Shown here one piece after another: positions 9,852-17,369 of a stretch of DNA of 41,876 nt. The translations under genes were made by a program, and so were the position numbers. This DNA is from Alcanivoracaceae bacterium (lineage in GTDB: Bacteria; Pseudomonadota; Gammaproteobacteria; Pseudomonadales; Alcanivoracaceae). The stretch is from assembly GCA_002706085.1 (NCBI GenBank), contig PAJO01000009.1, forward strand, positions 101,330 through 143,205, written 5' to 3'. The first letter of the stretch is position 1. Each line of letters begins with the position of its first letter. The notes beneath the pieces are model-generated. The model was not told where the DNA came from. It was given only the letters and a program-made list of their open reading frames with translations, and ran no database searches.

Positions 9852-9880
9852 ATTCTAGCAGCGAATTCTGAAATTGCCAT
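9852..9880 (-). promoter_or_regulatory. candidate sigma-70 promoter of tRNA-Pro
   Basis: On the minus strand a TAGAAT -10 hexamer (9852-9857) follows a weak ATGGCA -35 (9875-9880) at about 17 bp spacing. A GC-rich discriminator follows, and a start near 9845 would lie about 10 nt before the tRNA. Stable RNA promoters often look like this. Confidence 0.5.
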
Positions 9881-9977
9881 ACCTAAATCCCCCGGTGGGG
9901 GTCGTTTGCACAGATTATGGCCAACCCGGAATCACACAGGCAGAATGCCACGCCAGACTGGCAGGTGAAGAGACGCA

Positions 9978-11108
9978 ATGACGGAATTTGAGCATCCTTG
10001 GGGCACGCTAACCTTGCAGCGCTGGCCGCTAAAACGGCAGGACGCATTGCAGGCCTGGGACAACGCTGACCTCTATCTGCTGAAGACTCTGGCGGATCGG
10101 GGCGAAGGGACAGCGACGCTGTGTCTCAATGACAGTTGGGGAGCGCTGGCGCTGGCTGCAAGCCAGCATGGCGAGGCGCTGTCCTGTGGTGATTCCTGGC
10201 TGGCGTGGAAGGGGATGGCCATCAACGCACAGACCAATGGCCTTGCCCCTCCCCAATGGTGCTGGCCACAACAGGCACTTGATGTCACCCCGGATCAAAT
10301 AGTGCTGAAAGTCCCCAAATCCGTGGCCCTGCTGGAATCCCAGCTGGACTGGATCGCGCAGAATACGCCGGGCGATGTACCTGTCTGGCTTGCGGGAATG
10401 GACAAGCATTTGCCACGCCAGCTGGTTCCGCTGCTGGAGAGGTTCCTGGGGAATGGCCGCGCCGAGTACGGTTGGAAAAAAGCGCGCTTGTTCAGTGCCC
10501 GAACACCGGGGCAATCCCTGGCACAGGCGGACTATCCTTCTACCATTGATTCTCCATTCGGCCCCTTGGTTGTTCATGCGGGGGTGTTCTCACAGTCCCA
10601 GCTGGATATCGGCGCGCGCTGCTTTCTGGACCATCTGCCAAAGAATGTGACGCCAGACATGCGTGTGGCAGACCTGGGCTGTGGTAATGGCGTCATGGGG
10701 CTCGCCATGCTGGCCGCTTCGCCCGGTTGCCGGGTGACGTTTTGTGACGAGTCCTGGCTGGCCTTGCAGAGCGCCCGGGAGAATGTAGACCGCCACAGCC
10801 CGAACGCAAACGCCCGGTTTCATCTGGGCGATGGGTTGAAAGGCGCCGGAGGCCCGTTTGACCTGATCTTGCTGAACCCGCCTTTCCATGAAGGCCATGT
10901 GGTCGGGGATCATGTGGCACGCCGGTTGTTTCGGCAGGCCAGCGAGTCGCTGGCACCTGATGGCGAGTTATGGGTGATCGGAAACCGGCATCTGGGGTAT
11001 CACACCGTGTTGCAGCGGTTGTTTGAATCGGTCGAGGTAGCCGGCAGCAATCGAAAGTTTGTGGTGTGGGCTTGCCGGTTGCCACGAGGGCGACCTGGCC
11101 ACTCCTGA
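9978..11108 (+). CDS. rlmG: 23S rRNA (guanine-1835-N2)-methyltransferase RlmG
   Basis: 376 residues, close to E. coli RlmG (378). It has the duplicated architecture of the RsmC/RlmG family: an inactive N-terminal Rossmann domain and a catalytic C-terminal domain. The SAM motif is VADLGCGNGVMGL and the guanine-N2 methyltransferase motif is NPPFH (N300). Conserved blocks WKKARL, VFSxxxLDIGARxFL and NRHLxY support RlmG over RsmC. It is monocistronic, between tRNA-Pro and the first MITE-like repeat. Confidence 0.92.
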   Translation: MTEFEHPWGTLTLQRWPLKRQDALQAWDNADLYLLKTLADRGEGTATLCLNDSWGALALAASQHGEALSCGDSWLAWKGMAINAQTNGLAPPQWCWPQQALDVTPDQIVLKVPKSVALLESQLDWIAQNTPGDVPVWLAGMDKHLPRQLVPLLERFLGNGRAEYGWKKARLFSARTPGQSLAQADYPSTIDSPFGPLVVHAGVFSQSQLDIGARCFLDHLPKNVTPDMRVADLGCGNGVMGLAMLAASPGCRVTFCDESWLALQSARENVDRHSPNANARFHLGDGLKGAGGPFDLILLNPPFHEGHVVGDHVARRLFRQASESLAPDGELWVIGNRHLGYHTVLQRLFESVEVAGSNRKFVVWACRLPRGRPGHS

Positions 11109-11135
11109 CGCGCCATGGACTGGTTCGTGCTAGTA

Positions 11136-11440
11136 GGGAGCCTCTGAATAACTCCTTGCGTGCTCAGCGTGTCCTGAAGCGTGCAGCTGTTGTGTCTTGT
11201 CTCGACGGTAAGGGTGGTTCCCTTTCCTAGAGGCAAGGCGCAGCAGATGTGCGCTTCAGGCCGCGCCTTTATGCTCGTCAGGGTACGTAGGGTCTTCCAG
11301 GCTGGCCCGCACTCGTTGTTGCGCTTTTTCAATGGATGGACATACACCTTCAAAAGCGCGCCCCTCTTTACCTTTTGACCCATAGAGGGGGCGAACCAGC
11401 CTGAAAGACTGAGCACGCAAAGGGTTATACAGAGGCTCCT
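11136..11440. repeat. MITE-like structured repeat, copy 1
   Basis: A 305-bp non-coding element with imperfect 32-bp terminal inverted repeats (28 of 32 matching), flanked on both sides by TA. Inside, CCTGAAG at 11173 to CTTCAGG ending 11260 forms an 88-nt hairpin, and GCGCTTTT (11321-11328) pairs with AAAAGCGC (11352-11359). Copies 2 (23674-23988) and 3 (25682-25946) are its relatives in this window. No transposase is encoded. Together with the sequence to 11847, it fills the gap between rlmG and nrtA. Confidence 0.85.
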
Positions 11441-11523
11441 TAATACGGCCTTGGTCGCAGGCGGAGCACCGTTTTCTCCCCATGGCAGTGCAAAAACAGC
11501 GCAATGCGGCGGTAACCGGCCCC

Positions 11524-11543
11524 TGCACCAAAACGGTGGTGCA
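11524..11543 (+). promoter_or_regulatory. NtrC-like enhancer site upstream of nrtA
   Basis: TGCACC is followed by two overlapping GGTG half sites ending in GGTGCA. It resembles the NtrC consensus TGCACC-N5-GGTGCA, but the best-matching right half is at N8 spacing. Several other GTGCA/TGCAC half sites lie between 11480 and 11600. The position, 120-140 bp above a sigma-54 promoter, suits an enhancer. Medium-quality match. Confidence 0.45.
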
Positions 11544-11660
11544 TTTTGGGGAGGGAGGGGCGGTGCATAACAGTGCCGCTTGTGCAATTTATGGGCGTGC
11601 GGGGTGGGTGGCGGTGAATCGTCAATGGCTAACCATATGAAAAAAAAGGTTTTTAAAAAT

Positions 11661-11675
11661 TGGCACAGCATTTGC
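11661..11675 (+). promoter_or_regulatory. sigma-54 promoter of the nitrate-uptake operon
   Basis: Exact match to TGGCAC-N5-TTGC, with the -24 element at 11661-11666 and the -12 element at 11672-11675. Transcription would start near 11687, placing the whole leader RNA on the transcript. Sigma-54 use implies NtrC-type nitrogen-limitation control. Confidence 0.85.
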
Positions 11676-11701
11676 CTTATACGACTCATCACAGCAATAG
11701 C

Positions 11702-11811
11702 GTTGTGACGACATAACCATCTTCGTGACCAACGGCGGTCACGAGAAGATTCGAGCAAAGGCGCTCAAGGTACCCGGTCAACGATGACGGGGGACCCTGA
11801 GCGCTTTTTTT
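11702..11811 (+). ncRNA. ANTAR-target (NasT-responsive) leader RNA with attenuator
   Basis: Hairpin P1 is GTTGT/ATAAC with the hexaloop GACGAC (11702-11717). Hairpin P2 (11719-11750) is ATCTT-CGTGACC / GGTCACG-AG-AAGAT with hexaloop AACGGC. Next comes a long terminator (11761-11811). Two stem-loops with hexanucleotide loops, A at position 1 and G at position 4, are the known signature recognised by ANTAR proteins; P2 matches, P1 has G at position 1. An ANTAR protein, NasT, is encoded 5 kb downstream. Predicted logic: without nitrate, NasS holds NasT and the terminator stops transcription; with nitrate, NasT binds the leader and transcription continues into nrtA. Confidence 0.85.
11761..11811 (+). 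terminator. attenuator terminator before nrtA
   Basis: GCGCTCA (11761-11767) pairs with TGAGCGC (11798-11804), followed by seven Ts. The stem continues inward through GGT/ACC, CCC/GGG and GTC/GAC with regularly spaced mismatches, and is capped by the hexaloop AACGAT, itself of the A1/G4 type. It lies 37 bp before the nrtA start codon, so it must be bypassed for nrtA expression. Confidence 0.9.
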
Positions 11812-11847
11812 ATGCCTGCCGGAGAGCGGGCTAGTGAGGGAAGACTG

Positions 11848-13208
11848 ATGAAAAAAATGATTCGTACGGCACTGACAGCGTTGACCATGGGGCTCTCTGC
11901 CAACGCCATGGCGGCAGATTCGGTGGGCTGGCCGGAGAAGGCCGACCTGAAATTTGGTTTTATCAAACTTACGGACATGGCGCCGCTCGCCGTAGCGTAC
12001 GAGAAAGGGTATTTCGAAGAAGAGGGGCTTTTCGTCACTCTGGAAGCCCAGGCCAACTGGAAAGTGCTGCTGGACCGGGTGATTGACGGTCAGCTCGATG
12101 GCGCACATATGCTGGCAGGTCAGCCGCTGGGTGCCACGATTGGTTATGGCACCGAGGCGCATATCATTACGGCCTTCAGCATGGACCTGAATGGTAACGG
12201 CATTACCGTTTCCAACGCGGTTTGGGAAGAAATGAAGAAAAATATTCCCAGCGAGAACGGTAAACCGGTTCACCCCATCAAGGCTGATGCCCTCAAGCCA
12301 GTAGTGGAAAAGTACAAGGCGGAAGGCAAGCCTTTCAACATGGGCATGGTGTTTCCGGTATCCACCATAACTACGAGTTGCGTTACTGGCTGGCCGCCGG
12401 GGGTTTGAACCCGGGGTACTACGCTCCCCACAAGGGCGATACCAGCGGTCAATTGCAGGCGGATGTGCTGCTGTCGGTGACACCACCACCGCAAATGCCC
12501 GCCACGCTGGAAGCCGGCACTATCTATGGTTACTGCGTGGGAGAGCCCTGGAACCAGCAAGCCGTATTCAAGGGGATTGGGGTTCCGGTTATCACCGATT
12601 ACGAAATCTGGAAAAACAATCCGGAAAAAGTGTTTGGCGTGAGCAAGGGCTGGGCTGACAAGTATCCCAACACCCATATTCGTGTCGTGAAGGCGATGAT
12701 TCGTGCGGCCAAGTGGCTGGATGAAAACGATAACGCCAACCGTCCGGAAGCCGTGAAAATCCTGTCTCAGCCGAACTATGTTGGCGCCGATTATGACGTG
12801 ATCGCCAATTCCATGACAGGCACCTTCGAATACGAAAAAGGCGACAAACGCCCGGTGCCGGATTTCAACGTGTTCTTCCGCTACAACGCGACCTATCCCT
12901 ATTACTCCGATGCTATCTGGTATCTGACCCAGATGCGCCGTTGGGGTCAGATCAGCGAGAGCAAACCCGATAGCTGGTACATGGACGTAGCGAAGAAAGT
13001 GTATCGCCCGGACATCTATGCCCAGGCGGCCAAGTCACTGATCGCGGAAGGCAAGATTGCCGCCGATGAGTTTCCCGATTTTGCCACGGAAGAAGGCTTC
13101 AAACCGCCGCAGAAAGGTTTTATCGACAACATCACCTACGACGGCCGCAAGCCCAACGAATACCTGGCGAAATTCCCGATTGGTCTGAAAGAGGGTGACG
13201 CGCTTTAA
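11848..13208 (+). pseudogene. nrtA: nitrate ABC transporter substrate-binding protein, frameshifted
   Basis: Periplasmic NrtA/CmpA-family solute-binding protein. It starts at the ATG at 11848 after a GAGGGAAG site and has a Sec signal peptide ending near AMA-ADS. The first frame reads well to VFPVST, then becomes meaningless and stops at 12408. The second frame supplies [13 protein letters not shown] and the rest to 13208. One base is missing: ACCCAT, expected for Thr-His, reads ACCAT at about 12364-12368. With it restored, the protein is about 453 residues, normal for NrtA. Either a real null mutation or a homopolymer sequencing error; the intact downstream genes favour neither decisively. 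Confidence 0.85.
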
Positions 13209-13235
13209 GCGCTCGCCCGCCGAGGAGAAGCAATC

Positions 13236-14215
13236 ATGGTGACCCTGACATTCCCAACCTGGATGGAACCCTATCGCGCCCTGGCCACTGGCAAGCCCTG
13301 CTGCGTCAGCTGATTTGGCCGGTACTGGGTATCGCGGCTTTCCTGTTGCTGTGGCAACTGGCGGCTCAGCGTATCGATACCTCGCTGGGGCAGTTCCCTG
13401 GTCCTTCACAGGTCTGGGAGCAGGCTGGAAGCTTGCTGGATGAGCATCAGGCGTCACGGGCCAAAGAGGCTGCGTTTCATGAGCGGCAGGAGAAGTACAT
13501 TGCCAGCCGTCTGGCGCAGCAACCGGAATGGGAACCGGTCTATCGCAGCTACACGGGAGCGCCGACGTTTTTTGACCAGATTGGCACCAGTCTGATCACT
13601 GTGATGAGTGGTTTTCTGCTGGCCTCCATGATTGCCATTCCGCTGGGGATTTTTATCGGCCTGAGCAGCACTGCCCATGCCGCCATGAACCCGCTGATCC
13701 AGTTGTTCAAACCGGTATCGCCGCTGGCCTGGTTGCCGCTGGTGACCATGGTCGTAAGCGCGGTGTACGTAACGGATGATCCGTTGGTCGCCAAATCGTT
13801 TCTCACCTCCATGTTCACGGTGTCGCTGTGCTGTCTGTGGCCGACGCTGATGAACACGGCAGTAGGGGTGACGTCGGTAAGCCAGGATCTCACCAATGTG
13901 TCACGAGTACTGCGTCTTAACGCCATGAGCCATGTCCGCAAGATCGTACTGCCATCGGCATTGCCGATGATGTTCACCGGTCTGCGTCTTAGCCTTGGGA
14001 TCGCCTGGATGGTGTTGATCGCCGCCGAGATGCTGGCCCAAAACCCCGGGCTCGGAAAATTCGTCTGGGATGAATTCCAGAACGGTAGATCCCAATCCCT
14101 TGGCCGGATCATGGTGGCGGTCATCGTCATCGGTCTGATCGGTTTTCTGCTGGACCGCCTGATGTTGATGTTGCAGCGGGCTCTGGTCTGGGACAAGTCA
14201 TCCGTGCAGCGATAA
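13236..14215 (+). CDS. nrtB: nitrate ABC transporter permease NrtB, start region out of frame
   Basis: Inner-membrane permease with a binding-protein-dependent transport domain; the EAA-type loop lies near residues of the form LRLSLGIAWMVLIAAEMLA. The only well-placed start, ATG 13236 behind GAGGAG, is in another frame and stops at 13313. The permease frame is open from 13202 and encodes a plausible first membrane helix (IWPVLGIAAFLLLWQL) before its first in-frame ATG at 13346, which cuts that helix. Restoring one G (ATGGGT for ATGGT at 13236) joins start and frame. It lies 27 bp after nrtA and 22 bp before the ATPase gene. Confidence 0.8.
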
Positions 14216-14237
14216 ACGACCGAATAGGAGAATCTTC

Positions 14238-15077
14238 ATGAAAGCACTACTGGAACTGTCCAACGTGGGGATGAAGTTCGACACGCCGAAAGGTCAATTC
14301 GAAGCCCTTAAGGATGTAAACCTGAAAATCGAGTCTGGTGAATTTGTCTCGTTGATCGGTCACTCCGGTTGCGGTAAATCCACTGTTCTCAACATCGTCG
14401 CCGGTCTATTGCAGGCCACCGATGGCGGCGTGATTCTGGACAAGCAGGAAGTCACGGAGCCTGGCCCCGAACGGGCCGTGGTATTCCAGAATCATTCACT
14501 GTTGCCCTGGTTGAGCGCCTTCGAAAATGTGGAGTTGGCGGTCAAGCAAGTGTTCAAGAAAACCAAGAGCAAAGCCGAGATCCGTGACTGGGTGGCACAC
14601 AACCTGGAGCTGGTGCACATGGCCCATGCCATGCACAAGAAACCGGATGAAATTTCCGGCGGTATGAAACAGCGCGTGGGGATTGCCCGGGCACTGGCCA
14701 TGCAGCCACAGGTATTGTTGATGGACGAACCGTTTGGTGCTCTTGACGCACTGACCCGGGCACACCTTCAGGATTCCCTGATGGAAATCCATGCCCAGCT
14801 GGGTACCACCGTGATCATGATTACCCACGATGTGGATGAGGCGGTGTTGCTGTCCGATCGCATCGTGATGATGACCAATGGCCCGTCCGCCACCATTGGC
14901 GAAATCCTTGACGTCAAGCTGCCGCGGCCCCGGGACCGTCTTGCCTTGGCGGATGATCCCACTTTCGTGCGTTGTCGCCAGCAGGTGCTGCAGTTCCTGT
15001 ATGAAAAGCAGCGCAAGGTGGAGCCGATGCCGAAACGCAACAGCGCCAACACAGAAGGGGTGCGTAAACGCGCCTGA
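14238..15077 (+). CDS. nrtD: nitrate ABC transporter ATP-binding protein
   Basis: Cytoplasmic ABC ATPase of 279 residues energising the NrtA-NrtB importer. Walker A GHSGCGKST, the Q-loop VFQNHSLLPWLS, a signature of the form SGGMKQRVGIARALA, Walker B VLLMDEPFGALD and the switch histidine in ITHDVDEA are all intact. There is no fused NrtA-like domain, so it is NrtD-type rather than cyanobacterial NrtC. AGGAGAATCTTC precedes the ATG. It is intact although both upstream transporter genes look frameshifted. Confidence 0.92.
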   Translation: MKALLELSNVGMKFDTPKGQFEALKDVNLKIESGEFVSLIGHSGCGKSTVLNIVAGLLQATDGGVILDKQEVTEPGPERAVVFQNHSLLPWLSAFENVELAVKQVFKKTKSKAEIRDWVAHNLELVHMAHAMHKKPDEISGGMKQRVGIARALAMQPQVLLMDEPFGALDALTRAHLQDSLMEIHAQLGTTVIMITHDVDEAVLLSDRIVMMTNGPSATIGEILDVKLPRPRDRLALADDPTFVRCRQQVLQFLYEKQRKVEPMPKRNSANTEGVRKRA

Positions 15078-15202
15078 TTTTCCGCTTAACGAATACGACT
15101 GCCATTGCCCTGAACAGTGGCGGTAACAGGAAAGGTATGTCCGCACGTTGCGGAAAGCCTGAAAAGTTTTACTGGGAAGTTAACTTGCTGAGGAAGAAAA
15201 AC

Positions 15203-16381
15203 ATGAAACATTCTGCCATTGCTGCCGGCGTCATACTCTCCACGCTGGGCTTTACGGGGACGGCCAGTGCTGAAGAGGATGCCTTTATTACGGCTCTGAA
15301 AAGCGGCACGCCACTGCTCAATATGCGCCTGCGCTATGAAGAAGTGGACAGCGATGCCTTCACCGAGGAGGGCCAGGCACTGACCTTGCGTACTCGACTG
15401 GGTTACCAGAGCGGGAAATTCTATGGCTTTGATGTGATGGGGGAATTTGAGGATACCCACATCGTCGGCCAGGTGGATAATTATGCCCCGAACCAGGCCG
15501 GCTACCCGGTGATTGCCGACCCGGAAGTGACCGAGCTGAACCGTGCGGCGATCAGCTACACCGGCAGCAATGCACTGGAAGGTTTTTCTGCCATCTACGG
15601 TCGTCAACGCATCATCTATGACAATGCGCGCTTTGTGGGCAACGTGGGCTGGCGGCAGGACGAACAGACCTTCGATGGTGCCAAAGTGGATTATGCCCTC
15701 AGTGATTTCACTTTCTCTGCCGCTCATCTGACTGCGGTCAACGGCATCACTCCCGTATTCGACGCCAATGTGTCCAGCAACCTGTTCAACGTGGGCTGGA
15801 AAGGGGCGCCCGGCGGCTCCCTGACGGCCTACGGTTATTTGCTGGAAACCGACAACGTGCCGGATTCCAACAATGACACCTGGGGTCTGCGTTACGCCGG
15901 GGCCTTCGATCTGGATGCCATCAAATTGCTGTTGACCCTGGAGGGTGCCCAGCAAGAGGTGGAAGCGGGCGATACCGAGTACTACTTTGCTGAGCTGGGC
16001 GCAGAAGTCGCCGGCGTTACGGTGAAAGTGGCACAGGAAGTGCTTGGTTCAGACGACGGCACGGTCGCATTCCAGACCCCGTTGGCGACAAAACATGCCT
16101 TCAATGGTTGGGCGGACCTGTTTCTGGCGACCCCTGCAAATGGTTTGCAGGATACCTTTGTGAGCGTGGGCAGCAAGCTGGCGGGATTCAAGCTGGCGGC
16201 GGTCTATCACGACTTTCAGTCTGATGAAGGTAGCAGCGACTACGGGTCGGAACTGGATGTACTGGTGGCGCGCCCGATAGGCAAGCACTACGTGGTAGGC
16301 ATGAAGTATGCCGATTACAGTGCGGAGGATTTTGCCGACGATACCCGTAAAGCGTGGGTGTGGGGTGAGATTAAATTCTGA
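15203..16381 (+). CDS. outer-membrane porin-like beta-barrel of the nitrate operon
   Basis: A 392-residue predicted outer-membrane protein, similar in style to the alginate-export/porin families. The signal peptide is MKHSAIAAGVILSTLGFTG and cleaves near ASA-EED. Alternating hydrophobic strands and a C-terminal phenylalanine (GEIKF) are typical of outer-membrane barrels. The start at 15203 is set by AGGAAG 8 bp upstream. Its place after the ATPase gene suggests nitrate passage across the outer membrane; this is inferred from context only. Confidence 0.8.
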   Translation: MKHSAIAAGVILSTLGFTGTASAEEDAFITALKSGTPLLNMRLRYEEVDSDAFTEEGQALTLRTRLGYQSGKFYGFDVMGEFEDTHIVGQVDNYAPNQAGYPVIADPEVTELNRAAISYTGSNALEGFSAIYGRQRIIYDNARFVGNVGWRQDEQTFDGAKVDYALSDFTFSAAHLTAVNGITPVFDANVSSNLFNVGWKGAPGGSLTAYGYLLETDNVPDSNNDTWGLRYAGAFDLDAIKLLLTLEGAQQEVEAGDTEYYFAELGAEVAGVTVKVAQEVLGSDDGTVAFQTPLATKHAFNGWADLFLATPANGLQDTFVSVGSKLAGFKLAAVYHDFQSDEGSSDYGSELDVLVARPIGKHYVVGMKYADYSAEDFADDTRKAWVWGEIKF

Positions 16382-16402
16382 TCACATTTTGGTGCCAGGA
16401 AG

Positions 16403-16432
16403 TGCATCGCACTGGTGCACTTTTGGGGTGCA
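16403..16432 (+). promoter_or_regulatory. two overlapping NtrC-like sites upstream of nasT
   Basis: TGCATC-N5-GGTGCA at 16403-16419 and TGCACT-N5-GGTGCA at 16416-16432 each match TGCACC-N5-GGTGCA at 11 of 12 positions. They share the central TGCA. They lie 55-85 bp upstream of a perfect sigma-54 promoter, a usual enhancer distance. Confidence 0.8.
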
Positions 16433-16486
16433 CGAATGCTGGTTTAATAAACACATTATAAATCATCAGGTTATGAATAGGATGGC

Positions 16487-16501
16487 TGGCACAACCGTTG
16501 C
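16487..16501 (+). promoter_or_regulatory. sigma-54 promoter of nasT-nasS
   Basis: Exact TGGCAC-N5-TTGC match. The expected start near 16513 excludes the upstream ATGs at 16473 and 16482 and leaves 16545 as the nasT start codon. Confidence 0.85.
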
Positions 16502-16544
16502 AAAAGAATCCAGAACAACCACGATTCCGGACGCGCACGACGTT

Positions 16545-17132
16545 ATGGCCCTGAAAATCATGCTGGTGGACGACCAGCCACCTCGCGCTGCCATTCTGGA
16601 GCGGGCTCTTATTGATGAGGGCCATGAAATCCTGTGTCGCCTCACCAGTGCGGCTGGCTTGGCGGAAAAGGTACAGGACAGCAATCCGGATGTAGTGATC
16701 GTTGATATGGATGCGCCGGACCGGGACACCCTGGAAAGTATGGCGCTGGTACAGCGTGATATGCCGCGCCCCATGGTGATGTTCTGCAACCAGGATGACG
16801 AAGACCTGGTCGTGGCCGCTCTGCGGGCAGGGGTGAGTGCGTATGTGGCAGGGGAAACGGATCTGACCCGGGTACGTGGTGTCATGCGGGTGGCCACCGC
16901 CCGTTTTCGTGAGTACCAGGCTCTGCGTGAAGAGCTGGAACAAACCCGCGAAGCACTGGCCGAACGCAAGATTATTGAGCGTGCCAAAGGGTTGCTGATG
17001 CAGCGTCGGCGGCTCAATGAACAGGATGCTTACAGCACCTTGCGCCGCCAGGCGATGAATACCGGGCAGCCCCTGGTTCAGGTGGCGCGTTCGGTGCTCG
17101 ATTATGCCGAGATGCTGAAGGCACAGGGATAG
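16545..17132 (+). CDS. nasT: NasT, ANTAR-domain antitermination regulator
   Basis: 195-residue RNA-binding antiterminator: a pseudo-receiver domain (acidic D9/D10, D54 in VVIVDMD) then a coiled linker and a C-terminal ANTAR domain (ERKIIERAKGLLMQ onward) that binds paired hexaloop hairpins. The start MALKIMLVDD matches the family N-terminus and lies about 32 nt after the sigma-54 start point; the ribosome site is weak. The expected target is the leader at 11702-11811. NasS is encoded next and would sequester NasT when nitrate is absent, as in Azotobacter and Paracoccus. Confidence 0.92.
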   Translation: MALKIMLVDDQPPRAAILERALIDEGHEILCRLTSAAGLAEKVQDSNPDVVIVDMDAPDRDTLESMALVQRDMPRPMVMFCNQDDEDLVVAALRAGVSAYVAGETDLTRVRGVMRVATARFREYQALREELEQTREALAERKIIERAKGLLMQRRRLNEQDAYSTLRRQAMNTGQPLVQVARSVLDYAEMLKAQG

Positions 17133-17197
17133 TGGGAGCGGTGGTTTCATTGTGATCTTTGGCGCAGGCCCAATTCCGGTTGAGCGACCGCTCTCAC
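17132..17197. repeat. REPIN-like inverted repeat, GGTGGTT class
   Basis: GTGGGAGCGGTGGTTTC at the left and GAGCGACCGCTCTCAC at the right form an inverted pair. It begins at the last base of the nasT stop codon and separates nasT from the basic small ORF and nasS. Confidence 0.7.
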
Positions 17198-17213
17198 AAA
17201 CACAGGAGAGAAC

Positions 17214-17369
17214 ATGCGACGTGTGATGCCATTGAAGAAGTCTCGAAGCCTGATTGCTGCTCCGGCCAAACCCGTCAGCAGGGCACGGCGTCCCGTTGAA
17301 GTGTGTGAGCCTCTGCGGCGTTCCGCCGCCAGCGTTCGGCGTCAGGGACTTGCGGAGCAAGGTGAATGA
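17214..17369 (+). CDS. 51-residue arginine-rich ORF coupled to nasS
   Basis: Small unrecognised ORF. It has the best ribosome site of the cluster (CACAGGAGAGAAC before ATG) and its TGA overlaps the nasS ATG as ATGA. The product is strongly basic, with eleven Arg, several Lys, one Cys and several Pro, and no clear signal peptide or membrane segment. It could be a leader peptide whose translation delivers ribosomes to nasS, since nasS has no strong site of its own, or a small RNA-binding protein. No homologue recognised. Confidence 0.5.
   Translation: MRRVMPLKKSRSLIAAPAKPVSRARRPVEVCEPLRRSAASVRRQGLAEQGE

Noticed and set aside
11178-11380. Small ORFs inside the MITE-like elements that look alike between copies (both strands)
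   Set aside because: Similarity is explained by DNA-level repeat conservation including non-coding hairpins; frames are broken or have different starts and ends in the three copies.
16308-16544. Longer nasT start
   Set aside because: The extension would overlap the porin end, two NtrC sites and the sigma-54 promoter; the family N-terminus begins at 16545.
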